Shown here in pieces: positions 17,230 through 26,211 of a DNA stretch of 64,000 nt. The stretch spans positions 1-64,000 of the forward strand of contig NZ_WSTC01000007.1 of assembly GCF_009789195.1 (NCBI RefSeq), read 5' to 3'. The stretch is from Paenibacillus sp. MMS18-CY102. Its GTDB lineage: Bacteria; Bacillota; Bacilli; Paenibacillales; Paenibacillaceae. Numbering within the stretch: the first letter of the stretch is position 1; each line of letters starts with the position of its first letter. The notes beneath the pieces are model-generated. The model searched no databases. It had not been told where the DNA came from and was given only the letters and a program-made list of their open reading frames with translations. A program made the position numbers and the translations under genes.

Positions 17230-17847
17230 TTATGTTCCTAATGCGTCGATTGCCTCGCCAATGCGAATGGCAAGATGGCTGAGCAATGGAACGACAAATC
17301 CTGGATCATACATAAAGTCAAACGAGATATCCAAATAGCCAACAATTTCGCCAGCTTCTCCTGCCCGTACCGGGCAACATACGCAATTCCATAACACGAA
17401 TAAGTTAACCGTGTGCTCATCGCCTCGAACGACGACCGTCCGCCCCGTTTCCATCGCCAAAGAAATCGCGTTTAGCCCAAGCACATGCTTGTCCATTAAC
17501 AATCCGGGCACAAGCCCCGCCTGCCTTGGAATCTCTGTCATCGATGGCGGACACGAGCTGTGAAGGAGAATGCCTTCCGGGCTGTTCCATAGAAACAAAT
17601 ACGGGTAAGATATCGTCCCTTCAACTGACTTAATCTCTTCCAGAAACAATTGGATATGCTTCTCGCTTCTAGCTAATGCTTCATCAAATCTAGGCTTATC
17701 AGCATAAGCACCCGAGTGGTTGCCCTTGCCAGTAGGATCAGGTATAAAATCGCCGTCAATCGCTGAGCTGTGCATATTAAGAATAGTGGACGGTTCTAAA
17801 TCAGAAACTTCGAGCCAAGTGCGATTCAAACGAATACCGCGAAACAA
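17230..17847 (-). CDS. Stand-alone GAF-type sensor protein
   Basis: About 205 aa. The segment LLMDKHVLGLNAISLAMETGRTVVVRGDEHTV, followed by CCPVRAGEAGEIVGYLDIS, matches the GAF sensor domain that precedes the sigma-54 activator part in AcoR/DhaR-type regulators; here no ATPase or DNA-binding domain follows. I place the start at TTG 17847, which has GGGAGAGGG nine bases upstream; an in-frame TTG at 17874 has no clear ribosome site. Ligand and partner are unknown. Confidence 0.65.
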   Translation of the reverse strand: MFRGIRLNRTWLEVSDLEPSTILNMHSSAIDGDFIPDPTGKGNHSGAYADKPRFDEALARSEKHIQLFLEEIKSVEGTISYPYLFLWNSPEGILLHSSCPPSMTEIPRQAGLVPGLLMDKHVLGLNAISLAMETGRTVVVRGDEHTVNLFVLWNCVCCPVRAGEAGEIVGYLDISFDFMYDPGFVVPLLSHLAIRIGEAIDALGT

Positions 17848-18001
17848 GTGACTAATCCCTCTCCCCCGCGCCAATCGGCGCTTCCATCTATGAGAGATTT
17901 TATCATATCTGCGCTAAGAGCGTCATTATTAGATTTATTAAATTAAGGACAGTTCCCAACAGCCGCAACGTCATCCCACTTCCTATTTTGGATAAAACTG
18001 C

Positions 18002-18030
18002 TTGAAGTGTATGACTACACGTGGTACACT
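18002..18030 (+). promoter_or_regulatory. Promoter with operator dyad before gntR
   Basis: TTGAAG (18002-18007) and TACACT (18025-18030) are 17 bases apart. AGTGTA (18006-18011) and TACACT form an inverted repeat across the promoter, as expected for an autoregulated GntR/YtrA-type repressor. Confidence 0.65.
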
Positions 18031-18097
18031 CCTTTTAACAAGAGGTGTATGGTCCATAGCCACACACTTCAATTACTATGAAGGACGAGGTGATGCG

Positions 18098-18481
18098 ATG
18101 CCACCCGACATCACATGGCAATTGCATGATTTTCAGATCGATCCCTCCCGTCCGCTATACGAACAATTCGTGGAGCAGATTCGCGCTATGATCGCGAAGG
18201 GGCAGCTCCCGCCTGGCACCAGGCTGCCTTCTGTGAGAGATACAGCGGCTTCCTTGCGCGTGAATCCGACGACTGTCATGAAAGCCTATCAGGAGCTGGA
18301 GCGCTTATCGCTACTGGTCACCTTTCGCGGGCAAGGCACCTTCGTCACCGATGCGCCGGACGCCATTCAACGTTCCCGCCGCGAGTTGGCAAGAGCAGCT
18401 GTGAGAAGCGCGGAAGAGCTCGCCGCCTCGATCGGGCTCACACTTAACGAATTGATCGCATTAGCACAAGAGGAGGAGTAA
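18098..18481 (+). CDS. GntR family regulator, YtrA/YhcF type
   Basis: 127 aa short GntR repressor without a ligand domain, typical of regulators of ABC export operons in Firmicutes. Winged helix at residues 14-80 (RPLYEQFVEQIRAMIAKGQL, LPSVRDTAASLRVNPTTVMK, GQGTFV). The ATG at 18098 has GAGG seven bases upstream. The ATPase starts five bases after the stop, so the regulator controls its own operon, probably through the dyad at 18006-18030. Confidence 0.92.
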   Translation: MPPDITWQLHDFQIDPSRPLYEQFVEQIRAMIAKGQLPPGTRLPSVRDTAASLRVNPTTVMKAYQELERLSLLVTFRGQGTFVTDAPDAIQRSRRELARAAVRSAEELAASIGLTLNELIALAQEEE

Positions 18482-18486
18482 TTTAT

Positions 18487-19209
18487 ATGTCATTCCCATC
18501 GATTCTGCCTGATAGCCATCCAATCATCCGCTGCGATCACATAAGCAAATCGTATAAGAAAAAAGCCGTGCTGCATAACGTCACCTTTGAAGCGGAGCAA
18601 GGCTCCATCGTCGGCCTGCTTGGCCCGAACGGCGCTGGCAAATCGACGCTCATGCGGATTTTGACCGGCTTGCTTGAGCCCAGTGCAGGCACCGTCGAGG
18701 TGCTCGGGAGCAAGCCGAGCGTACAAACCCTGGCGCAACTGGCTTTCCTGCCGGATCGCGGCCAGTTGCCGAACTGGTTAACCGCAGAGCAATGGCTTAG
18801 CTATGCTGCTGGCATCTACCCGGATTGGGATCGGGCACGGGAGCGCGACTGGATTCGCAAGCTGGAGATGGGCCGGAGCCTCCGCATCGCAACGATGTCC
18901 CGCGGGCAAGAAGCGCGCTTGCAGCTGTTGACCTGCTTGTCCAGGCGCGCGCCACTCGTCATTCTCGACGAGCCGTTCACCGGCGTTGACCTGCTTTCCC
19001 GCGAGAGCATTTCGTCCGCCATCGCGGACGAAACATCCACAGGCGATCGGACATTCCTCATTGCCACGCATGATATTCGCGAGATGGAGCCGCTGTTTGA
19101 CCGTATCGTGCTTATCGGGGACGGGACAGTGAAGGGCGTGTTCGATACCGAGCTGCTGCGCGCAAACGGGAAGTCCGTGGAATCCTGCTATAGGGATGTG
19201 TTCGCATGA
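18487..19209 (+). CDS. ABC transporter ATP-binding protein
   Basis: 240 aa ATPase. Walker A GPNGAGKSTL near residue 47, Q-loop-like LAFLPDRGQLPNWLTAEQW, signature region MSRGQEARLQLL (MSRGQ rather than LSGGQ), Walker B LVILDEPFTGVD and H-loop ATHDIREME. It resembles YtrB/YhcG-type ATPases. GAGGAGGAG lies before the ATG and the stop overlaps the permease start by four bases. Confidence 0.92.
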   Translation: MSFPSILPDSHPIIRCDHISKSYKKKAVLHNVTFEAEQGSIVGLLGPNGAGKSTLMRILTGLLEPSAGTVEVLGSKPSVQTLAQLAFLPDRGQLPNWLTAEQWLSYAAGIYPDWDRARERDWIRKLEMGRSLRIATMSRGQEARLQLLTCLSRRAPLVILDEPFTGVDLLSRESISSAIADETSTGDRTFLIATHDIREMEPLFDRIVLIGDGTVKGVFDTELLRANGKSVESCYRDVFA

Positions 19210-20789
19210 TTCGCCCATCATCAACTGGTTCAAACCGATTGAGCCCGCTGCTTAGGTTGGAAATGAGCGGCTTCACCCGTTATTTTCCAACCTCGCTTCT
19301 AATGGCTGCCCGCTGGCTCGCTGGCATGTTGATCGCATTGGCTGCATGCCAGCTTGCTTTCAAGGACCATTACCCTCCCACATCCATCTATGTGCTGGGT
19401 GCCATGCTGTCATGGTTCGTCTCTCTTACTTTCGCAGTGATGCGTACGGCCATGCAATCAACGAACCCGTTCCGTGAATGGGCCCTAACCCTGCCCCAGC
19501 CACGCACAGCGATTGCAAGGGCAAGGATAGTCGCGGTATTGTCTCTAAACGGATTAATCAGTGGAGCAGTATGGCTTGTCGTTACCTTCCATGCCCTCTT
19601 ATCCGCTGCTTGGACGGAATCCCCTTTCTATTCATCGCCGGGAGATATCTTGATCGCAGCAATTGCTTATGCAGCCGTTTATGCAGGCGTCACGCTGCTG
19701 CTCACCTCGTTAGGCATGCTCGTTGCTACGCTTATGCAGGGCTGGCGGCAACTGCTGCTATTGCTTGTTTTGATTTTGTGGAGCGTTCCCTTTAGCTTCA
19801 TCGGAGGAATGGAAGGGCTTGATGCATGGGCGAATGATTGGCTTGATGCTCCTATGGCATTCCTATATGGCGCTGGCACGCTAGCTATTGGATGGCTCGC
19901 CTACCGGCTTGCGATTAGCCTTGTTGCCAAGCATGGCCTGCTTTGGGCCATTACAGCCCAAAACCGCTACAAGGATGCATCGAAGCAGCCTGCGCAAGCA
20001 TCGGCTGCCGCTGCACGGGCTGGCAAGCGCCGCTTTGCCGGCGTCGGCATTCGCAGCTTCTACGAGCTGGAACGCTCCAAATTTAAGTTCGCCGCAACGA
20101 TAACTTGGGTTCGCATCGTTTATGTATCGCTGCTGCTTATTTTGGCGGTAGGGGGTTATTTTGCTTTACCAGACAATAATTTGGTCCAAATGGTTAAATT
20201 TCTGTTCATCTTCGCAGGCATCGCAGCTAACACCGTACTGACGACCCAAAACACGATGGACATGTCCAGTCGCCGAATCGAATGGCTGTTCAGCTTTCCT
20301 TACTCCCGAGTCAAACTAATGTTAGTTAGGACGCTTGCAACATGGGTTTCAATGTTCGCATGGCTCACCGGCGCCTTGCTCGCCATCGCTTTTGGCGCAG
20401 CTGTACGATACGCTGTTAATCCACCGGTACACATCAGCAATTCATCGGCATGGGAAGCCCTTGCGTATCTCTGTCTTGCATTCTTCTTGTACACCGTAAT
20501 CATTAGCCTGTTCTGCTTCATTCAATATGTTCCTTCCATTGGGTTACTGGTGCTTCCCGTCATAATTGGCGTTTATTTCGGTCCCCTGTACCTGATCGAA
20601 TACGTATTGCCCGACAGCCTGCGGACTAGCGGCGTGTCCGATGCCCGCTGGATAGGTTTACTGCTGTTTGGCCTCATTGGGCTGCCCATTGCCTGGTTAG
20701 GGTTCATTGCAGGCGCGCGCAATAGCCAAGCGCATCTGCTTGGCCAACAGGATAAGCAAGCAAAAAAAGGCGGCAGCATCGCAGGATAA
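19206..20789 (+). CDS. ABC transporter permease-like membrane protein
   Basis: 527 aa with about twelve hydrophobic segments, arranged as two similar halves: the first half begins near residue 30, the second near 300 after a basic cytoplasmic linker (about residues 255-290). It is probably a fused permease for the ATPase it overlaps. Substrate unknown; YtrA-type operons respond to cell-wall antibiotics, which would be a reasonable guess. The tail is basic and Gln/Lys-rich (GQQDKQAKKGG). Confidence 0.8.
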   Translation: MIRPSSTGSNRLSPLLRLEMSGFTRYFPTSLLMAARWLAGMLIALAACQLAFKDHYPPTSIYVLGAMLSWFVSLTFAVMRTAMQSTNPFREWALTLPQPRTAIARARIVAVLSLNGLISGAVWLVVTFHALLSAAWTESPFYSSPGDILIAAIAYAAVYAGVTLLLTSLGMLVATLMQGWRQLLLLLVLILWSVPFSFIGGMEGLDAWANDWLDAPMAFLYGAGTLAIGWLAYRLAISLVAKHGLLWAITAQNRYKDASKQPAQASAAAARAGKRRFAGVGIRSFYELERSKFKFAATITWVRIVYVSLLLILAVGGYFALPDNNLVQMVKFLFIFAGIAANTVLTTQNTMDMSSRRIEWLFSFPYSRVKLMLVRTLATWVSMFAWLTGALLAIAFGAAVRYAVNPPVHISNSSAWEALAYLCLAFFLYTVIISLFCFIQYVPSIGLLVLPVIIGVYFGPLYLIEYVLPDSLRTSGVSDARWIGLLLFGLIGLPIAWLGFIAGARNSQAHLLGQQDKQAKKGGSIAG

Positions 20790-20812
20790 TGCCTCATCTG
20801 GGCAATCGCCGC

Positions 20813-20841
20813 TTGACAAAAGGCCCGTTCAGGCGTATAAC
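20813..20841 (+). promoter_or_regulatory. Promoter of the ilvA T-box transcript
   Basis: TTGACA (20813-20818), 17-base spacer, TATAAC (20836-20841). Transcription would start near 20848, at the beginning of the T-box leader. Confidence 0.8.
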
Positions 20842-20847
20842 AATACC

Positions 20848-21190
20848 AAATCGTTACATTCCATGAAGGGAACACGCTCTTCGCACCGCATCCCACAGAG
20901 AGTCGGCAGACGCTGCAAGCCGATGTTTGCGAACGGATGAAGCATCCTCCCCGAGAAGCCGCGCCGAATCTTGCTGCTTTATAACAGCAAGCCATAAGCG
21001 CAGACGGCCGTCCCCCGTTACCGGGAACGCGTATGAACACGTACGCGACAAAGCGCTATCGTCTAGCTGGCAACGCCGTACACCGCACTGATGCGGACGG
21101 TCCGGATGCACTTCCGCTGCCGGCCATTCGATAGAACGAGGGTGGTATCGCGAGTCTAATCTCGTCCCTATGAGGGACGGGATTTTTTTG
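20848..21190 (+). ncRNA. T-box leader before ilvA
   Basis: Reads uncharged tRNA and prevents termination when the amino acid is short. The T-box core AGGGTGGTATCGCG is at 21139-21152 (one change from the AGGGTGGNACCGCG consensus), followed by the terminator stem. Stem I features include AGAGAG (20897-20902) and GCTGCAAGCCG in the distal arm. The most likely specifier is ATC (Ile) at 20944-20946 in the GAAGCATCC segment, which fits ilvA; I cannot fold it, so Ile rather than Thr is an inference. Confidence 0.88.
21160..21189 (+). terminator. T-box terminator
   Basis: TCTCGTCCCT (21160-21169) pairs with AGGGACGGGA (21173-21182) over ATG, then seven T. The left arm would be taken up by the antiterminator. 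Confidence 0.9.
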
Positions 21191-21237
21191 TGTACAATGC
21201 TTATATCTATATTTGCCGATGGAAAGGATGTCCGCTC

Positions 21238-22509
21238 ATGGCTACAACTAACCGGAATGAATCGCGCCGCGTCACATTAGAAGAAATCATGTTGGCCCAA
21301 TTGCACCTGAAGGAAGTCGTCACGCGTACGCCTTTGCAGCATAGCCGCGTTCTATCCGAACGGTTCGAATGCGAGGTATGGCTCAAGCGAGAGGATTTGC
21401 AAATCGTCCGATCGTTCAAAATACGCGGCGCTTACCATAAAATTCGCTCGTTGCCTTCCGAGTTAACCGCGCACGGCGTTATCTGCGCGAGTGCCGGTAA
21501 TCATGCGCAAGGCGTTGCTTACTCGTGCCATGCACTAGGCATTCCCGGAAAAATCTATATGCCAAGCACGACGCCGCGCCAGAAAGTAAAGCAGGTGTCC
21601 TTCTTCGGCGGCTCGCAAGTGGAAGTCGTCCTCGTCGGCGACACGTTCGATGACGCTTATGCGCAAGCCGTTGCCGAGAGCGAACGGACTGGAATGGCGT
21701 TCATCCACCCCTTCGACGACGAGAAAATCATCGCCGGCAACGGAACGATTGGGCAAGAGATCCTGGAAGCTTCCGAAGGCTCGCCTGATTATATCTTTCT
21801 CACCGTCGGCGGCGGCGGGTTAGCAGCTGGCGTTTCTTCCTACGTCAAAGCCGTATCGCCAAGCACGCGAATCATCGGCATTGAGCCGAAGGGCGCCCCT
21901 TCCCTGCAACGTTCGCTTGATGCGGGCGAGGTTGTTCCGCTCGATGAGATCGATAAATTCGTAGACGGCGCTGCTGTCAAACGCATTGGGGACCTCACTT
22001 TCGAGGTGTGCCGTGAGCTGCTGGATGATGTCCTGCTCGTGCCGGAAGGCAAAGTATGTACGACGCTGCTCGATCTCTACAATGAGAATGCGATTGTAGC
22101 GGAACCGGCTGGCGCGCTGCCGATCGCTGCACTTGACCTTTACCGTGAGCAAATCAAGGGAAAAACGGTCGTCTGTGTGATTAGCGGCGGCAACAACGAT
22201 GTCGACCGGATGCAGGAGATCAAGGAACGTTCGCTCATTTATGAAGGGCTGAAGCATTACTTTACGGTCAACTTCCCTCAACGGGCTGGGGCGCTTCGCG
22301 AATTTCTCGATGATGTGCTCGGGCCAAACGACGACATCACGCGGTTTCAATATACGAAGCAGCATAACAAAGACAATGGGCCAGCGCTGGTCGGCATAGA
22401 ACTGAAGCATCGGGAAGATTACGCCCCGCTCATTGAGCGGATGTACGCTAAGGGACTGACGTTCTATGAACTGAACAAGGATCCGCTTTTGTTCAATCTG
22501 CTCATCTGA
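21238..22509 (+). CDS. ilvA: Threonine dehydratase IlvA
   Basis: PLP enzyme converting threonine to 2-oxobutyrate, the first step to isoleucine. 423 aa, matching B. subtilis IlvA (422 aa) along its whole length. The PLP lysine lies in REDLQIVRSFKIRGAYHK, the Gly-rich phosphate loop is VGGGGLAAGV, and the C-terminal regulatory ACT-like domain contains NFPQRAGALREFLDDVLGP. ATG 21238 has AAAGGATG upstream. Controlled by the T-box. The histidine-kinase gene starts 18 bases after the stop with no terminator between. Confidence 0.97.
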   Translation: MATTNRNESRRVTLEEIMLAQLHLKEVVTRTPLQHSRVLSERFECEVWLKREDLQIVRSFKIRGAYHKIRSLPSELTAHGVICASAGNHAQGVAYSCHALGIPGKIYMPSTTPRQKVKQVSFFGGSQVEVVLVGDTFDDAYAQAVAESERTGMAFIHPFDDEKIIAGNGTIGQEILEASEGSPDYIFLTVGGGGLAAGVSSYVKAVSPSTRIIGIEPKGAPSLQRSLDAGEVVPLDEIDKFVDGAAVKRIGDLTFEVCRELLDDVLLVPEGKVCTTLLDLYNENAIVAEPAGALPIAALDLYREQIKGKTVVCVISGGNNDVDRMQEIKERSLIYEGLKHYFTVNFPQRAGALREFLDDVLGPNDDITRFQYTKQHNKDNGPALVGIELKHREDYAPLIERMYAKGLTFYELNKDPLLFNLLI

Positions 22510-22527
22510 TCTTGAGGAGGCGGCCAA

Positions 22528-24492
22528 ATGAATTCTATGAACGTTTCATCCCATAACGGGTGCGACGGAGATGGCGGCGAGGCGAGGAAATACGGGGACA
22601 ACAGCGTGGACGGTGAAGCGCTAGCAGGCACTGATAGCGGCTGCTGCACGCAAGCTGCGACGGACTTGGACACTTGTGCTGCTGATGTGGCGGAATGCAG
22701 CGATGCTGCGGATGCAGCGGAGTGCTGTGGCGCTGCTCATTTGGACCCTGGCGCTGCTGATTCAGGCTCCCTCGTCATCGCCAGCTCCCCTCTCAAGCTG
22801 CCTGAGCATCGCGTCCATGAGCTGGTTCTGCTCAAAATCATTGCTGAGACGCTTAATCAAGCTAACGAGCTCTCGGGAATGCTTCACTCCGTGTTGGAAA
22901 AGCTGCTGGAATTAACGGGATTAACGACCGGCTGGATTTTTTTATCCGATGAATATATGGATTATCATTGTGCAGCGGAGCAGAATCTCCCTTCCGCCCT
23001 GAACGACGAGGAGGGCCAGCGCATGAACAACGGTTCATGCTGGTGCTTGGACCGCTACTGGGGCGGCAAGCTGAAAAATGCCGTTAATATTTTGAACTGT
23101 AAACGAATTGAGGATGCCGCAACATTCCAGTGGGGCGATACGAACGGCATCACGCATCACGCAACCGTGCCTCTTCGTGCAGGCAAGCGGCTTGTCGGGC
23201 TGCTTAATGTCGCCGCACCTGGCAAGGAGCGATTCAGCGATGAGGAGCTGGCGTTGCTCCAATCCGTCGCCTTCCAGATCGGCGGAGCAATTGACCGCAT
23301 TCGGCTGTATGCAGCCGAGCAGCAGCGCGCTGCGCGGTTCGCCAAACTTGATGAGTTCAGCCGCGCGCTAGGCTCCCCTCTCCAAACATGCACACATCCG
23401 GCGCTGTTGGCGGAGTATGCGATCCAACTGATCGGCGAACAATTCCAATGGCCGATAGCCGCGCTATACGAGCTGTCTGGCGACGAGCTCATCCAGCGCG
23501 CCGCCTTCGTTAACGGGTCTACCAACCGCTGGCTCAGCCGAATGCCCCTCCCTTCGACTGGATGGCTGCATGAGTCTGCATTAAACCGCCAGCTAGCGAT
23601 CGCATCACGCGAGGAAGCAGCCTCGCTCGCTTCTTGCACCCGCGAGCCTTACCGTTCGGCGAACAAGCCCGTCGCAGCGGCCGCTATTCCATTGCCATTC
23701 GGCAGTGCCGGAGACGGCGTGCTTGTATTAGGCAGCCACCGGCAAGGCGAATTCATGCTGGCCGACCGCCCTATCCTTGAAGCATTAGCCGAGCATATTG
23801 CCCTTAAGCTGCAAAACTCACGCTTAGCCGAGCAGCGCCATGAACTCGCCCGCTGGGACGAGCGCAACCGGCTCGCGCGCGATTTGCATGACTCTGTCAG
23901 CCAGCTTCTCTTCTCGCTTTCCATTACGTCGCGAGGCGTAGAGAGCCTGCTCACGAGCCCATCGCCGGACACGAATGCCGCTGTCTCTGCCGTACGTGAC
24001 ATGCAATCGTTGTCACAAAGCGCTTTGAAGGAAATGCGCGCGCTCATCCTTCAGCTTCGTCCCGCCGAACTTCAAGCCGGCCTCGTTACGGGCCTGCAAG
24101 AATACGGGCAGCGGCTCGGGCTTCACGTCCATACGCAGCTCGAAGGCGTGCGTGAACTGCCCCGCATGGTGGAGGAAGCGCTATGGCGCATCGGGCAGGA
24201 AGCACTCAATAATGTAAGCAAGCATGCTGGCACGAATCTCGCTTATCTCTCCCTTCTCCTCACGAGCGATCAGGCGAAGCTTTCGATTCAAGATAACGGA
24301 AACGGGTTGGATGAGGGAGCGATCGTTGAGGGAGATGCTTCTGTTAACTCCATTGGCTTATCCACGATGCGAGAGCGCGCCGAAGCGCTTGGCGGACAGT
24401 TCTCGCTAACTCGTCCTAGCGGCGGCGGAACGCTGGTGGAAGTTCGCGTGCCACTTTCTCCCCTATCAATTGAAAGGCCTGGAGGCGATTAA
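22528..24492 (+). CDS. NarL-type sensor histidine kinase with cysteine-rich N-terminus and GAF
   Basis: 654 aa, no membrane helices. Residues 1-85 are an Ala/Asp/Cys-rich low-complexity segment with seven cysteines (12, 39, 40, 50, 57, 66, 67). A GAF domain follows (about 100-265) with four cysteines, C148, C171, C173 and C191, the last three in SCWCLDRYWGG...NC. This resembles the iron-sulfur GAF of AirS/YhcY kinases, reported as [2Fe-2S] oxygen or redox sensors. A second GAF-like region covers about 285-435. The HisKA_3 motif ERNRLARDLHDSVSQLL has His454, followed by HATPase motifs (NNVSKHA, IQDNGNGLD). AGGAGG precedes the ATG. It partners with the regulator three bases downstream. Confidence 0.9.
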   Translation: MNSMNVSSHNGCDGDGGEARKYGDNSVDGEALAGTDSGCCTQAATDLDTCAADVAECSDAADAAECCGAAHLDPGAADSGSLVIASSPLKLPEHRVHELVLLKIIAETLNQANELSGMLHSVLEKLLELTGLTTGWIFLSDEYMDYHCAAEQNLPSALNDEEGQRMNNGSCWCLDRYWGGKLKNAVNILNCKRIEDAATFQWGDTNGITHHATVPLRAGKRLVGLLNVAAPGKERFSDEELALLQSVAFQIGGAIDRIRLYAAEQQRAARFAKLDEFSRALGSPLQTCTHPALLAEYAIQLIGEQFQWPIAALYELSGDELIQRAAFVNGSTNRWLSRMPLPSTGWLHESALNRQLAIASREEAASLASCTREPYRSANKPVAAAAIPLPFGSAGDGVLVLGSHRQGEFMLADRPILEALAEHIALKLQNSRLAEQRHELARWDERNRLARDLHDSVSQLLFSLSITSRGVESLLTSPSPDTNAAVSAVRDMQSLSQSALKEMRALILQLRPAELQAGLVTGLQEYGQRLGLHVHTQLEGVRELPRMVEEALWRIGQEALNNVSKHAGTNLAYLSLLLTSDQAKLSIQDNGNGLDEGAIVEGDASVNSIGLSTMRERAEALGGQFSLTRPSGGGTLVEVRVPLSPLSIERPGGD

Positions 24493-24495
24493 CCG

Positions 24496-25158
24496 ATGAC
24501 GATTAAGCTGCTGCTCGCCGACGATCATGCAATGGTGCGCAAAGGGCTGCAAATGTTTCTCTCCATGCAATCCGATCTGCAAGTCATAGGCGAAGCGTCG
24601 AACGGGCAGGAAACGATCGAACGCGCGGCCGAGCTAGCGCCAGATATGATCCTCATGGATTTGAACATGCCCATTCTGGACGGCATTGAAGTGACTAAGC
24701 GGCTGAAGCAATCGCACCCGCATGTGAAAGTCATCGTACTCACTTCCTTTTCGGACGAAGCGCATGTTCTTCCAGCTATTCGAGCGGGAGCGAAAGGCTA
24801 CTTGCTCAAGGACATTGAGCCCGACGAACTCGTCAGAGCTATACGCCGCGTATGGCAAGGGCAGGTCGAGCTGCATCCTGATGCCGCATCGCGGCTGATG
24901 AACATTTTGGCAGAGCCAGCATCTAACAAGGACGACCCCGATGAAGCTGCGTTGAGGCTCTCGGAGCTGACCAAGCGCGAGCACGAGGTGCTCCGATTGA
25001 TCGCAACGGGCATGAGCAACAAGGAAATTGGCGATTCGCTCTCCATTACGGAGAAAACGGTTAAAACCCATGTCAGCCATGTGCTCGAAAAGCTAGGGTT
25101 TTCCGATCGCACGCAAGCGGCGATTTTCGCCGTGAAACAAGGGATTGACCGCACGTAA
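24496..25158 (+). CDS. NarL/FixJ response regulator
   Basis: 220 aa partner of the preceding kinase. Receiver domain with acidic pocket D9/D10, phosphorylation site D55 (MILMDLNMP) and Lys in GYLLKDI; LuxR-type helix-turn-helix at about 150-210 (LTKREHEVLRLIATGMSNKE, TVKTHVSHVLEKL). A terminator follows at 25204, which closes the ilvA-kinase-regulator transcript. Confidence 0.96.
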   Translation: MTIKLLLADDHAMVRKGLQMFLSMQSDLQVIGEASNGQETIERAAELAPDMILMDLNMPILDGIEVTKRLKQSHPHVKVIVLTSFSDEAHVLPAIRAGAKGYLLKDIEPDELVRAIRRVWQGQVELHPDAASRLMNILAEPASNKDDPDEAALRLSELTKREHEVLRLIATGMSNKEIGDSLSITEKTVKTHVSHVLEKLGFSDRTQAAIFAVKQGIDRT

Positions 25159-25203
25159 CGAGAGGCTTGAACAGAGGCTAATGCGAGGCTTAATGAGGGA
25201 ACC

Positions 25204-25235
25204 CCGGCACGATTGAAGCGTGCCGGTTTTTTTTT
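25204..25235 (+). terminator. Terminator after ilvA-kinase-regulator unit
   Basis: CCGGCACG (25204-25211), seven-base loop, CGTGCCGG (25219-25226), then nine T. Confidence 0.93.
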
Positions 25236-25272
25236 GCGACTGCGCCCACATCCGCCCGTTTCTGCTGAACTC

Positions 25273-25284
25273 AGACTTAAGTCT
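25273..25284. promoter_or_regulatory. Perfect palindrome upstream of FMN reductase
   Basis: AGACTTAAGTCT is a perfect 12-base palindrome, 131 bases before the reductase start. It may be the operator of a MarR- or TetR-type regulator; such regulators often control azo- and quinone reductases. The regulator is not in the window. Confidence 0.45.
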
Positions 25285-25414
25285 TAGAAAAAATGCAACC
25301 AAAGTAGAAGTGAAACAATTGGAAAAATCATACTTAGCAATGACGATTTCATCTTCGCGTTCCAGTAAGATGAGAATTATAAAAACCCCGTTTGAACCGG
25401 AGGAGGAAATTACG

Positions 25415-25975
25415 ATGAACATTGTCATTATCGCTGGCTCTAACCGCAAGGATGCGACGAGCACCAAATTAGCCGAATATGCGAGCAAGCTGCTATCCAA
25501 GCAAGGGCATCTCGTCCAGCTGTTCGATCTTCACAAGCAGCCGCTTCCCTTCTACTCTCCGGATCTTACGCCCGAACCGGACGGCGCAGTAGCTGCGCTT
25601 CAGCAAGCAATGCTCGAAGCTGATGGCGTTATTCTAGCAACGCCTGAGTATCACGGCAGCATTTCGGGCGTGTTGAAAAATGCGCTAGATTTCCTTGGGC
25701 AAACGCATTTCAACGGCAAAACCGTGCTCTCCGCCAGCTCGGCCGGCGGCCCGATTGGCACTAGCTCACTCCTGCAGCTGCAAGCGATCGTTCGCAACCT
25801 GCATGGCGTGAACAGTCCGGAATGGATCTCCATCGGTTACGGCCAGCACAGCACATTAATGCAAGCATCCAGCGATTATGAGCAAAGCAATCCGCTCTTC
25901 GACCGCATTCACTTGGCTTTGCGTACGTTTACGGATTTGGCCGAGCGTTTGAGCGGCGAGCCGGTTCGCGCTTAA
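25415..25975 (+). CDS. NADPH-dependent FMN reductase family protein
   Basis: 186 aa flavodoxin-fold reductase of the azo/quinone/chromate reductase group. FMN phosphate loop IIAGSNRKDATSTKLA at residues 4-20, and ATPEYHGSISGVLKNALDFL near residue 75, the classical family motif; SSAGGPIGTSSLLQLQ follows. GGAGGAGG lies before ATG 25415. It is a single-gene unit between two terminators. Confidence 0.92.
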   Translation: MNIVIIAGSNRKDATSTKLAEYASKLLSKQGHLVQLFDLHKQPLPFYSPDLTPEPDGAVAALQQAMLEADGVILATPEYHGSISGVLKNALDFLGQTHFNGKTVLSASSAGGPIGTSSLLQLQAIVRNLHGVNSPEWISIGYGQHSTLMQASSDYEQSNPLFDRIHLALRTFTDLAERLSGEPVRA

Positions 25976-26013
25976 TAGCATTGCTCAGCAATCGGCGATG
26001 GGCTTGGACGATT

Positions 26014-26060
26014 AAAAGAGCCAATAGGGCAGAGGATTCTATGCCCTATTGGCTCTTTTT
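26014..26060 (+). terminator. Terminator after FMN reductase
   Basis: Fourteen-base perfect stem GAGCCAATAGGGCA (26018-26031) with TGCCCTATTGGCTC (26042-26055), flanked by A4 and T5. The stem sequence recurs in hairpins near 48700-48780. Confidence 0.92.
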
Positions 26061-26211
26061 GCGCGTGCGCCGGACTGTGGTCCGCTAGAAACTAAAGTTG
26101 CGTTTTCGCATCGAACAACGGTTCCCCGACCCATTAGCGGACACAAGCTCTTATGGACGCTCACTCAAGCGCCGACATTTGCACAGTGCATTTTCCCTAA
26201 AATGTAGCACG

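Noticed and set aside
17238-17420. Open frame within the GAF gene on the same strand
   Set aside because: Shifted-frame shadow without a ribosome site; the GAF reading is coherent.
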